Positions 34,362 through 45,247 of a stretch of DNA of 64,000 nt are shown piece after piece (position 1 is the stretch's first letter; each line of letters starts with the position of its first letter). The notes below the pieces were generated by a model. It was not told where the DNA came from. It saw only the letters and a program-made list of their open reading frames with translations, and ran no database searches. Origin of the DNA: Pontederia crassipes. Its lineage: Eukaryota; Streptophyta; Magnoliopsida; Commelinales; Pontederiaceae. The position numbers and the translations under genes are program-made. The DNA lies in assembly GCA_030549335.1 (NCBI GenBank), contig CM060196.1, forward strand, positions 20,294,501 to 20,358,500. The letters run 5' to 3'.

Positions 34362-35009
34362 CTATATCTCTACTGGTACCTCAGGAAGGTACTTGGTGGC
34401 GTAGAGCATTCCCATATGAGTAATTATCTCCATATGGTGACTTATATCATGTAGAGGCAAATTCAAAATAGTAGTACAGTCTTTAGATATAAAAGAGTGC
34501 GATGCACCCGAATCAAATAGCACGGTAGTAGGAAGACTGACTATGGATAGTGTACCTCTAATGACTTCGGCGTCCGTCGGTACTGCATCTTCCTCCAAGT
34601 GGAAGACTCTTCCACTCACCATGTTGTTTCCACCTCTTACGTCACGCTGAGCTGATGCGGATTCATCCTTCTTAGTAGGACAATCACGAATGAAGTGTCC
34701 TTGTTGACCACAGTGCAGGCATACCCCAGCCTTCATCCTACACTCCCCAATGTGGAACCTCCTACAGTGGGAACAGACACCAGTACCATGTGCTTGCTGT
34801 TGGGGCTGCTGACGTTGGGGCTGCAAAAAGGGGTAATGACTTAATTCTTCTTCATCATAAACATTTTTTAACTTCATGTTCATCATCTTTACCTGATATT
34901 GGGGCTGTTGTTGACGGTTAGCCTCACGAGGCTCATATGGCCTTGCCCGATTATCCCAACGTTGGTTCCTACGATCGGATCCTTCTCGATTCCGATGATG
35001 GTATTCCAT
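34362..35009 (-). pseudogene. gag nucleocapsid and protease N-terminal part, Tekay-like element
   Basis: A 215-codon open segment. A Gln-rich linker precedes a Cys/His cluster (CSHCRRFHIGEC) and a canonical CX2CX4HX4C zinc knuckle (CLHCGQQGHFIRDC), which binds the element's RNA. It continues into an aspartic protease with the active-site triad in VLFDSGASHSFIS. The frame ends at 34,362, where a 26 bp direct duplication shifts the frame before the rest of the protease. Confidence 0.85.
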
Positions 35010-35071
35010 CGTGATTGTTTATGACAAGGGGGTTGTATGGGAGCCTTTCCTTTCACATCTTTCAGTTCTTG

Positions 35072-35900
35072 TTACTCCCTGGCATAATTTCTTTTCATGG
35101 TGGTTGCTAATCTCACTGCCAGGCTCACATTAGCACATTGGTCAACTAAGGTGCTGGTCCTGATGGTTAGGTTCAAGCCTTGGCAAAAATGATCTGTCTT
35201 TTGTCTATCACTCATCTTGAGAGTGTTGTACCTCTCCAGACGAATGAATTTGACATGATACTGAGTCACTGTCATCTGATCCTGGCTCATTTGTAGGAAC
35301 TCCCTCTGCTTCAGTGCACGTTGGTATGGTGGAAAGTAGTGTGCCTCAAATGTCTCATAGAAGCATTCCCAAGGAACGTCGTTCTGTCCTTTGTACTATC
35401 TATCAATCACCGTTCTCCACCAGTCCAAAGCATCCTCTGTTAACACGCTGGTGGCGAACAGAACCTTCTTATCTTCACCACAGTTCATCTGTTGTAACTT
35501 CTCTTTAATTGTCCTCAGCCATCTCTCATCCTTGTCGAACTCACCCAAACCATCGTACTCTGGAGGATGTAGCTTCATAAATGCCTAAATAATGTCTTTA
35601 GAAGGCACATGTGGTGTAGGCTGTACAGGAGGAAGCTGCATCGATGGCGTCATGGTTGGTACAGCCTGAACAGATGGTGTCGGTACGGGCGGAACCGTTT
35701 GTGCCCGTGATGGTGGGGGCTGTACCAGTGGGGACTGTACAGTCGGCTCTACAGCTCAAGCCTGACTCATCTGAACATCATTCTGGTTCATCCCCTCTTG
35801 TAGTGGATTTCTCATCCCGTCGCTATTTCGATGTCGCCTCCGACCCAAGCTCTAGTAACAGGTGCACGACGTGGAGGCATCTACATCATCATCTTAGAAA
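35072..35900 (-). pseudogene. gag capsid region, Tekay-like element
   Basis: On the minus strand a Pro/Gln-rich N-terminal part (to ~35,590) leads into the retrotransposon gag domain: PPEYDGLGEFDKDERWLRTI, then LTEDALDWWRTV, then ECFYETFEAHYFPPYQR and MSQDQMTVTQYHVKFIRLERY. The WL...ALDWW...Y spacing is typical of plant Ty3 capsid. The segments are in one frame, with in-frame stops at 35396-35398 (after TVIDR) and at ~35,587. It forms the particle in functional relatives; here it is interrupted. Confidence 0.8.
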
Positions 35901-37467
35901 AACATCCTACATCTTAAGAGACAAGATAAACTTACTTGACTTCAGGTGGCGCGGTGACTGCTCGTGGCACTTGCACATGGACTTGACATTATATTTTATG
36001 ACATGAGAATGGCATACCTAACTATAACGTCTCAAATCGCACCCCGCCACGTGGCAGAATACGGTTCTGAGATGCTACAGGCCATCCTTACGTGTACATC
36101 ATGTTGACCGAAATAAAGACTTTGACTGATCAACTCATCAACAATAAATGCGGAATAACTAAATCATCTTTAGAAATAAAATGGAGTAACATATTGAAAT
36201 GCAGAAGACTGATAATTGACTTCATAGGAGTTCAAAGGAAAGCTAATACATCTAGTAATAAAAAGAAAGGAAAAATCTATCCATCATCTAAAGGACTCGA
36301 TAACTATGTGCAACCACCCACGAGCTCGATCTGTCACCGTTGGCCACCATCATCATTGAGACCTTAGCCTGCATTTAAGAACATGCAGGGGAGAAACCTC
36401 CCTATGAGTTTTACAACTCAGTATGGAAGTAAGATAAACATCTTAATAGGATCATGATACTAGAAGAGAAAGCATAAAGGTGACATCATGAGATAACATC
36501 ATCATATGATAGGAAAATGAATCATGATCATAATATGGAATGATAAAGGCATGCAAAGTGACATATGAATAAAGATCATAAATAATCATCATAAGAAAAA
36601 AAGGCAAAAGCCAACATCATGAGAAATGTTCTTTATTCATATGTGTTCATCTTCTTCTTCATCTTAATTTTCAACTTTGACTTATTTGGGGTATATTTCA
36701 ACTCACGGGAAGGCCTGCCTCAACCCGTCCATCACCATCATCATAACTAGCAGAGTCAGCTCATAACTGACTGAGGTCAGCACATAACTGTCCGAGGACA
36801 GTCCATAACTGGTCGTCACCAGTCCATCATAAAAAGAGCTCTCCATTTAACATTTTACGTCTTTTATCTTGCATTTTTTAATTAAATAAATCATATTTTG
36901 ATAAGAATTTTAAATCAGGATAAAGGACATAATCATGGAGAGTAAATCAGGAATAAGATTCCACATCATCATCATCATACATAAATCACGATTAATCACA
37001 TGGAATAAGGATTAAAAAATCATATGCTTAATCAGGTTGGAACCCGGGCCGAGTAGGGAGAAACCCGGGCCGAGTTGATCGGTCATCATCTTCGGAGAAA
37101 TCTGGGTAGAGACCGGGCCAAGTTCGGGTTACACCCGGGCCGGGTCGGATCATCTTCGAGTCGGGGCGGCTCTCGCGCCCGACTGTTCATCGTATGTCGA
37201 ACTCGGTCCGGGTCGTCTTCAACTCGGACCGGGTTCGTCCGATTGCAGAGCTCCGAGAGTGCAACAATGGCGGATCCGGGCCGGGTTCTGGTGAACTCAG
37301 ACCGGGTTCATCTTCTCTGGTGATGGTCGGCACAAATCAACATTATAAAACATCATGCGATAACCAGGATCAACCTAAAACATGCTTCAAGTCTAAAATC
37401 AAGATTCTATTACGAATCTACCCTAGTTCCATACCTCGAAGTTTCTATCCGAGAAACTTTACTGATG

Positions 37468-37493
37468 TCTTCCTCTTCCTCTTCCTCTTCCTC
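37468..37493. repeat. (CTTCCT)n microsatellite in 5' LTR
   Basis: About 4 hexamer units at the position corresponding to the 12-unit tract of the other LTR. Confidence 0.85.
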
Positions 37494-37668
37494 TGCCCGC
37501 TCCTCTCTGTCCAGATGCACGTCCGGCGTCATCCACGTCCTCCGGTGTGTCCCCTTTATGGCGGCGGCCGTCAGGGACAAGGAAGAACGAAAAGGACGCA
37601 TGTAGAGGAGAAATTAGGGCCGGCTTCGTGAGAAAACGAAAAGGGGATTTTTGTTTGGTCTGGCCTCT

Positions 37669-37676
37669 TATTTATA
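37669..37676 (-). promoter_or_regulatory. TATA box of Tekay-like 5' LTR
   Basis: Minus strand TATAAATA in the same context as the 3' LTR copy. This is the copy that would drive the element's genomic RNA. Confidence 0.65.
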
Positions 37677-37870
37677 GGGGAGAAATATGAGTTTGGTTGG
37701 AAACCAACTCCTCATAAAATCTAATTTCAGATTTTATCTTTTCCTTATTTTTTTATCTTTCTTTTCTTTTCCTTTTAATTTTTTTTCTTTTCCCCAATTA
37801 AATCTCGGGCGTTACAGCTGCGCCCCTCTTTTCTCTCTCATGGCTGGAGAAGGAGAAGAGGGGGTTCCTT

Positions 37871-39871
37871 TGTCACAATCCTGATTTAACCCGCGAGTTA
37901 AATCATAGTTCGTGACTCATTGCGAACGATCAAATAAAATTATGAAGAAATGCGAAAACGTGATGTAATTTACTTTTCTTTTATAACATGAGTAAAAATA
38001 TATCATTAAATAAATTTCACAATATGTGATCATTTCAAAGCAAACTGGTACATCTTAAGTCGTACATTTGAAAAAATGATTTTATTTTCAATACAACTTA
38101 TTTTGACATAAATAATAGACACGACTAGCTCTCTCGACATCTTAATAGAAAGATACAAGAGACATAAATCCTCTCATCATACCACCAAGGATGTTATAGA
38201 ATCTTTTTATGACTATCACCTCGCACGATCCCCAAAGAGCTATATGAATCTGAAAAATATTAGAAATAACATTATAAGCAAAAATAGCTCAGTAAGTTGA
38301 TAACTCATAAGCTATGTGTTACCATCTAATAAATTTGGAGGGACATGCAAAGATATGAAATAATTATAATATCACAAGTAACATTTTCATATATTTGAAA
38401 ATAATATATACAATTTTCTAATAAAAATCATCACACTCCAATTGCAATCAATATCATTCAAATCATATCAAATAGATGTATGCAAATGTAACACTCTCAT
38501 ATGAATGCACGGATCACCAACTGGCCAGCGGTTGGTAGGTGGACTCTAGAGGTGACTCCCATCGTGATCAGCGATGTAGCACTTAGCTCCATTCTACCTC
38601 ATCCCTTTCGAAAAATAAATCATATAGCGATAGGTGGACTCTAAAGGTGGCCCCTACGAATTCTAGAGGTGGCCCCCATCGCGATTACTCACGATGTGGC
38701 ACTTAGTTCCACATGGCACTTAACTCCAGTCTATCTTATACCATTATTGGGGAACAGAATGATAGATTGGACTCTAAAGGTGGCTCCCATCGTGAACAGT
38801 GATGTAGCACTTAGCTCCAACAATCATATATGCAAATGCAAGCAGATGTCGATGCATGATTCATCACATGACCATCATATCTCGAATATCAGAAGATAAA
38901 TCATATCAAATATCATTTCAAACCTAACAAGATTGCACATATCATAATCCATTCATATCATATCACATATGTTTTTCAAATGTGCAATCATATAATCATT
39001 CAGATATACTTTTCATAATTGCATTTCTTGAAATTAATTCATAACATATCCAAAACATATTCAATAATATCATAATCAATGTCACACCAAATCCAAAAAT
39101 GATGAATACATAGAGTAGGAAAAACCAACTTACTTATAAGAGCTACCAAAAGATTTTTCCTTTCCTTTTTCTCTACTTTACTCTTCTACTCCAAAATCTA
39201 AAATCCTAACTTCAACTTCTCTTCTTCCAATTCCTTCAACAAGTATTGATTTGTACCCTTTTCCTCAAGTGTTCGACCAAAGTGGTGAATAGGGAAGAGG
39301 AAAATAGTAAAAGGTGAAAAGATAAGTATTAGGAAGAAGGGGAACCGACTTGAGCTGGTGGAGGCTATTATTCCAAAAATACTCTTGGAATATGGTTTAT
39401 TCACATGTAAATGACTTTTGCGTTATTTATTTATTTATTTATTCATTTACTTAAGACATTACATGTAAATAAGGAACTATCCCCATTTGGATTCAAATAA
39501 AATATTTAGAAAAATAAATAATCAATGAATCGAAATCTAAATTTTTGTCCGAAGAACAAAAATCGCAAGTTCATAGTTTTTCCAATTTTGCATCTATATT
39601 TTACTCAAGTAAAACACCTCTTAAAAATTGTTAAAAATCACATCTATAATTCTTTGATATATAGGAACAAATACCATGACTTTAATTTTCTTAGTTCTAA
39701 TATTTTCAAATATTATGTTTTCATGTCTTGAACAAATTTTCGCTAAATTTCAGTAATCAAACACTATGAGTTATAACTCATGCCTTAACACATATATCAA
39801 TTTTCTTATTAATAATATGATATAATATTAACCCATGTGATTACATGTAAATTAAATTTAGAATATTACAT
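37871..39871 (-). mobile_element. Solo LTR of family D
   Basis: 2,001 bp starting TGTCACAATCC and ending GAATATTACA, flanked by a perfect 5 bp TSD, TCCTT (37866-37870 and 39872-39876). The left two thirds align with the element D LTRs, including the GGTGGCTC/CACTTAGCTCC tandem block at 38,530-38,820. The right third is shorter and diverged (about 0.8 kb missing), so it is a related subfamily. Orientation follows element D. Confidence 0.85.
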
Positions 39872-41400
39872 CCTTCTCCTCCTCTCTAGCGTCGAAGAGG
39901 AGAGAGGGGGGGGGGGGGGGGGGGGGCAAGGTAATCATGGAACCATCTATTATCGGTCAGGAGGACAATGCGTGTAAGAAAGTCAAAGTTCGGAGACAAT
40001 CTAGATACAAATTAAAGTTGGGGGACCCTTGAGATATTGACCTAAAGTTAATGGATGTTCTGTGCAATTTACCCCTAATATCGTGAAGTTAGAGAATTTA
40101 AGTAAATTTATTTTTTATTAAATAAATTTGAATCGTATGATCAAATCATAAATTTATAAAATTTGCATATCAAATAAATTTAATTAATTAATATGCACTT
40201 ACAAATACATATTTATGATTTATAAATCGCAAACAACTAATATGTTTTATTAATATGAAATAAATATGAAAATAATCAAAGTATATACTATCACTTACAA
40301 CTAATAAATGCTAACTAATTATTAATAATTATGTTTATTAACATAGAACACTTATAAAATGAAAAAATAAAAAGTTAAATGATTGCACTAAATTTTCTAA
40401 TCACGACATTGATTTCACCCTCAATCATAAATAAACCAATCAAATAAACTATTTAAGAATTTATATTTTTTATTGTGTAATATAAATAATTATATGTAAT
40501 TGTGTAGGGTTGTATAAACTCGTGTAGAATGTATAATCTCTATAAGAGTTTATAAGATTCTATGAATTTTTCTAAAATTAATATTTATATAAAATCTAAA
40601 TATTTATGTTAGTTAAAATTTTATTCCGATTTGATTCATTTTACTCACGGAACTCATAAGACAATAACATTGGGAGATAAATGGCATACTAATAAGACAA
40701 ATATTAAAAAGTAATGCTAAACTAATAATGAAATGAACCAAAAAAATCAAATATTGTAATTAAAAATGCCAAGAGATGACAAAGAATTAAAATAAAACGT
40801 AAATAGGATAATAGTTAAAGATAAAAATTAATTAAATATAATACAAAAGAAAATATTTTAAATTCATATAATCTAAAATAAAACTACGGTTATAGTTTTT
40901 TTTAAAAAAAATATAGAGATAGAAAACTATGGGTTAAAATAAATTATACAATAATTGACCAATTAAGTACACGGCATTATTTGTTAATAAAGTAATTAGA
41001 TTAAATTAAATAATATATTTGATTAAAAATAAACATTCATATATATAGTTTATACTGTAACTAATCATTTACATCACATTGAAACCTTCATCAAAAGAAA
41101 ACATAAGTGAATGTGAATATTTTATGGCTATAAAATCCAGCTAGGATTCTCAATGGCGAGTATTGTATATTGGAAATATGTTTGGGTAAAAAAATATAAA
41201 TTACTTTCTCGAATAATAACTAAATCACATGTACGTCTCAAAATATTAAAAAATAGTAAGTTTAATTTTTCGAACTCTAAGTGATGTCTATGGCTCAATT
41301 TATGCAACATTAAATAACACATTGTTCATAAGTTGAATTAATATTATATATTAAAATCCGAATTTTAAGGCTAACAATTACATTTGGCCCCTCTTAAATG
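39872..41400. other. Intergenic, mostly AT-rich
   Basis: After the TSD, GC-rich sequence with the G-run (39,906-39,926) continues for ~120 bp and appears to be the right half of the block interrupted by the two retroelements. From 40,070 onward it is AT-rich with no gene, repeat family or RNA I recognise. Confidence 0.5.
39906..39926. repeat. 21-base G homopolymer
   Basis: An uninterrupted run of 21 G bases inside GAGAGAGG-rich sequence. Its length is probably unreliable in any assembly. Confidence 0.9.
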
Positions 41401-41718
41401 TATTCTATTCATCCGTTGGCAAAGAATAAACACAACACGATGATGAGAGGACAACAAATTAAGTTGTCATGGATATATTCCCTTCCACTGACAACACGAT
41501 GATGCTTCAAAAAATTGTGTGACACGTGTTTGGGACAGCTGTCATGGATATATTCCCTTCCACTTTGTTTGGGCGAACAACTCGATTAGTTGTGTGCTAC
41601 GTCTCTTTGCATATGTCTTATATAATATGTAAAATAAACACAACACGATGATGAGAGGACAACAAATTAAGTTGACAGCCGAAGCCACGGCGAACGCTTC
41701 GCTCTGGATCTGAAAGTA
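41401..41718 (+). promoter_or_regulatory. Upstream region of SABATH pseudogene with rearranged duplication
   Basis: A TATA box (TATATAA, 41619-41625) lies ~95 bp before the start codon. A G-box (CACGTG inside GACACGTGT, near 41,522-41,530) is present, as in hormone-responsive plant promoters. Two segments are duplicated in interleaved order: AACACAACACGATGATGAGA and following bases (41,431-41,467 and 41,637-41,674), and TCATGGATATATTCCCTTCC (41,468 and 41,543). Confidence 0.55.
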
Positions 41719-41798
41719 ATGGCGTCGAAGCACGTCCCTCACATGGTGTCAGGCGTTGGACAGAACAGCTACGCCGCCAACTCAAGGCTTCAAGTATA

Positions 41799-41859
<61 letters not shown>

Positions 41860-43978
41860 GTATGGCTTCAAGTCAGTTTCTCTCCCTCTCTTACTCGTGC
41901 AATTCTCATATCTTTTTCGAGTTATTAAATTATTTCCATTTTTTAAAACGTGTTACAAAAGAAGTATCTAATTTCTTTTATCAGTATGTGTACTATTAGC
42001 TATCCTTCACAGCAATTTTTTTTCTCTTTTAATTTCTGGATCTCATGTATTCTTCCATTCTTTAATCTGAAATCACATTATCCTAGCTAATTGCAAAGAG
42101 AGGAACAAAATAGTTGAAATAATTGTTTGTAACAGTGTTACGAACAATTTTCAGACGTTTCAATTTAGTTATTTTATATGAATAAACGTTACTGGTACTA
42201 TGGCATAAGCAGATGGTTGCATTTGATTAAACATACTAATCTTTTTTTATTTTCTAGTGACACATATTAATCAGGTAAACGTTACTTATGATCGAATTTT
42301 TTATAGTGTCGATTAACCATATATATCATATAAATACATATACAGTTTCATTTGTGACCTTGAATATGCATCTCCTAAAACATAATTGAATTAGTAGAAG
42401 TAGAAAATAAAAAGGAGAAAATAATAAGATAAGTTAGAAAGAAATAATATATTCGAATAAGGTAAAAATTGAAAAAAAAAATTATAAAATGCTAACCTCT
42501 AGTCGTTAAACATTAGTAGAAGTAGCTTTTTAATATTTTCGTATCAAATGTTAAACGCTAAACGCTACTTATTTTTGTCATTTATCAAATAAAAATTTAA
42601 AGTTTGAACCGTTAAACGCTAATTGAAACACTAATTTTGGTGTCGTCAAAGGGAGCTACGAGTAGTTACATTTTTTTCCTTTGGTTATGCATTTCAGGAG
42701 AAGGCGATACGTGGAACGAGGATCATAGTCGAAATGGCAATTAGAGAGGTCTACATGATGTTGCACCCAAGTAGAATGGTTATGGCAGACCTAGGCTGCT
42801 CCTCGGGCCCCAATACGCTCCTAGTTGTCACTGAGGTGATCCACACTATTGCCGAAGAGTGCCAAAAGCAACAGTGGGAGCCGCCAGAGATCCAATTCTT
42901 CCTTAATGACCTTCCTGGTAATGACTTCAATAGCATCTTTCGGTCCCTAGATGAGTACGAGCACAAACTTGTAGCGGAGATGGCCAAGGATGGCATCACC
43001 ACTTTGTTACCACCACACTACATTGCTGCCATTCCTGGCTCCTTCTACGGTAGACTTTTCCCTAGCAGCAGCATGCATTTTATCCATTCTTCCTTCTGCC
43101 TCATGTGGCTATCTCAGGTTCTTTGCCTTCTTTTCCTCTAGTTTGCGTCACTCATATGTTTAATCATAACTCGCCCTATTTAAAGGAACTCGCTAGCAAG
43201 GATTCGTCATAGTATTTTTTGGATCAACAGGTACCTCCAGAACTTGAGAATGTCATTAATGATCCATCATTAGTGAACAAGGATAGCATATATATCTGGA
43301 AGACGAGTCCACCTCAAGTAGTGGAAGTATACTAACGACAATATAGGACTGACTTCTCGGCCTTCCTCCGAGCACGCCACGCTGAGCTCACCATTGGAGG
43401 TCGAATGGTGTTAACATTCCTAGGGAGGACTAAACATCACCCTGTGAGTGGAGAGTTAAGCCATCTTTGGAAATTGATGGCAGATGCAATGAATGATAAG
43501 ACATTGGAGGTACTAAAACATATCCATATTTTTCATGCATATATGAATTTATAAGTATATAATTTTTTATTTATATGTTACATTTAATTCTTCTAAAGAG
43601 AAGTTGGATTCTTTGAATATGCCATATTATATACCCTCAATGGAGGAAGTGGAAGAAATCATCTTGCAGATGGGTGATGATTTTTTTTTATCTTGAACAA
43701 TCACGAATCATTGAATTGAATTGGGATCCATATTTGACGATGAAGAAGATGATAACTTTGAAGTATTTGATAGTATAAGAAGTGGGAATAATATTCTGAC
43801 TTCTATAAGAGCCGTTGTATAACCATTATTCAAATGTCATTTCGGAATCGAAAAGGATGAAAACAACTCCATGCTTGACGACTTGTTCCTAAGATTTGCT
43901 AAGAAGGTCGTACAACACCTTATGAGAGAGAAGACCAAATATCCTACCTTTGTGCTTTCCTTGAAGGCACTAAGTTAA
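41719..43978 (+). pseudogene. SABATH-family carboxyl methyltransferase pseudogene
   Basis: SABATH enzymes move a methyl group from S-adenosylmethionine to the carboxyl or ring N of small molecules (salicylate, jasmonate, benzoate, xanthines). Four exons with GT-AG boundaries can be read: 41719-41793 (HMVSGVGQNSYAANSRLQ), 42698-43117, 43231-43509 and 43601-43978, together ~383 codons, the family's usual size. Exon 2 has the SAM-binding motif MADLGCSSGPNTL, then LNDLPGNDFN and IPGSFYGRLFP with HSSFCLMWLSQ; exon 3 starts VPPELEN. Damage: in-frame TAA at 43333-43335; a frameshift at the T-run near 43,681-43,690, partly compensated near 43,735; TAA at 43820-43822. The last codons (FVLSLKALS, stop) remain. 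The substrate cannot be told. Single-base errors could explain one lesion, hardly all. No neighbouring gene suggests a pathway. Confidence 0.85.
41799..41856. repeat. (CT)n(AT)n microsatellite in intron 1
   Basis: About 9 CT units followed by about 20 AT units, starting just after the 5' splice site of the SABATH pseudogene. Confidence 0.9.
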
Positions 43979-45242
43979 GGGAAAACAACACATGTATCAT
44001 TAATATAAATAATCTAATTATGTGTTTGCGTGTGTTCATTAATGATTGAGAATTCTATATTATAAATGTGCAATTGTGCATTTTGATCTTAATTCTATCT
44101 TTTTTGATTGCATCATTATATCTTTTGGACATTATTTCTCTAACATTGTGAATCCTCTATGCCTATTATGTCTTTTACCAAACTTCAATTTGAAATATTA
44201 AGTAATTTATTTTGTGTGGAAGCTTCCTGAGTAGAGAAGTGATTCACACGTGGACTATTCCGACACCCAAATGTTCTTGAGCTAGGGATAATGGAACAAT
44301 ATTTCCACCCAAACTTTTTTAACCCAGAGGTAGCTAAAAGCATTTGATATCCAAATGCTCAGTAGTCGTTTGGCAACGGGAATTATAATTTCACTGAGTT
44401 TTCATAATTCTAATTGTGTTTGGATGGAGTGAAATTTGAAGATGAGGAATATGATAATTGATGTGATAGAAAAAAGTAGATGTGATGACTTAATTTTTAG
44501 TAGATTTTGAAATAAAAATTAATATTATAAATATAAAATAAAATATTATTAGTAAATAAAAAAATTAAAATTTTGTTCAAAAATATATTATTTAAATATA
44601 AAAAATCAGGTTTTTAATAAATTATATGTAGTGAAAAAATATTTTTTAATGAAATAATAAGTAAAAAATAATATTATATTAATATGTTATAAAAAAATTA
44701 TATTTAATAAATAAATTATTTTGTGACACATGTGTGTGAGAGAGAAAATAAAGAAAGAAAAAAAGAATAAATGAAATTGAAAAAAAAAAGTCTAACACGA
44801 CAATCCAAAAAAAAGAAAAAAGTTGCTACGGGTTCCACCAAAATGGTGAAACCAGGGAAAGGACCCCTTTTTTCGAAACTTAATTCTGCATTTGGTTCCG
44901 TCAAACGTCACATTGTTTGACGGAATCGGTTGGAACTATGCGAAACTAATGCTTGATTCGAGTTGTCAAATAGGGCCATGGAGTTAGGGGCAATCAAAAG
45001 ATAGATTTTCATAAAAAATAAAAATGTTAGCTTTCTTGATATTTTTGCAACTATATGAGAAAAGGTGGGTGAAATCCTAATCCTATGAAGGCAAAAAGGA
45101 GAAAGAAAACAAGAAAGGTCCATTTTGGTTGTGACTCTTGACTTAAAGTATGTGTGCGATGCAAGATATATGTCGTCTCAAGCAATATAAGATTGAAATT
45201 TACATAAAATCTTACTAACTATACTGATTTGCAATAAATATG
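43979..45242. other. AT-rich 3' flank of SABATH pseudogene
   Basis: No gene. It contains a probable MITE (44,364-44,985) and ends at the AAATC TSD of the next solo LTR (45243-45247). Confidence 0.5.
44364..44985. mobile_element. Probable MITE
   Basis: The left end TAGTCGTTTGGCAACGGGAAT and the right end read in reverse (GGCCCTATTTGACAACTCGAAT) are imperfect inverted repeats around ~620 bp, AT-rich in the left two thirds. Near the right end an 11 bp perfect inverted repeat (TTCCGTCAAAC...GTTTGACGGAA, 44,897-44,926) can form a hairpin. No certain TSD. Confidence 0.4.
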
Positions 45243-45247
45243 AAATC

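Larger units (their letters stand above)
29230..37817 (-). mobile_element. Tekay-like Ty3 (chromovirus) LTR retrotransposon, full-length but defective
   Basis: Two ~1.8-1.9 kb LTRs with TGTAAC(T/G)CCCGAGATTT at their minus-strand starts flank 4.9 kb containing, on the minus strand and in order, gag, zinc knuckles, protease, RT, RNase H, integrase and a C-terminal chromodomain. A perfect 5 bp TSD, GCTGC, lies at 29225-29229 and 37818-37822. The integrase-then-chromodomain order and the chromodomain ending WELESEMRREFPALF point to a plant chromovirus, most like Tekay/Del. Many frameshifts and stops make it non-autonomous now. A canonical primer site is not obvious: next to the 5' LTR the minus strand reads AGGTATGCCATTCTC. 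Confidence 0.9.
36023..37817 (-). repeat. 5' LTR of Tekay-like element
   Basis: 1,795 bp, closely similar to the 3' LTR. Differences visible by eye include a shorter (CTTCCT)n tract and loss of ~70 bp around 37,290-37,320 relative to 30,450-30,590. GC motifs at 37,033-37,310. Confidence 0.9.

Noticed and set aside
36000..36022. Primer-binding site for the Tekay-like element (minus strand AGGTATGCCATTCTC)
   Set aside because: Only GGTAT matches the initiator-Met primer site; too weak to annotate.
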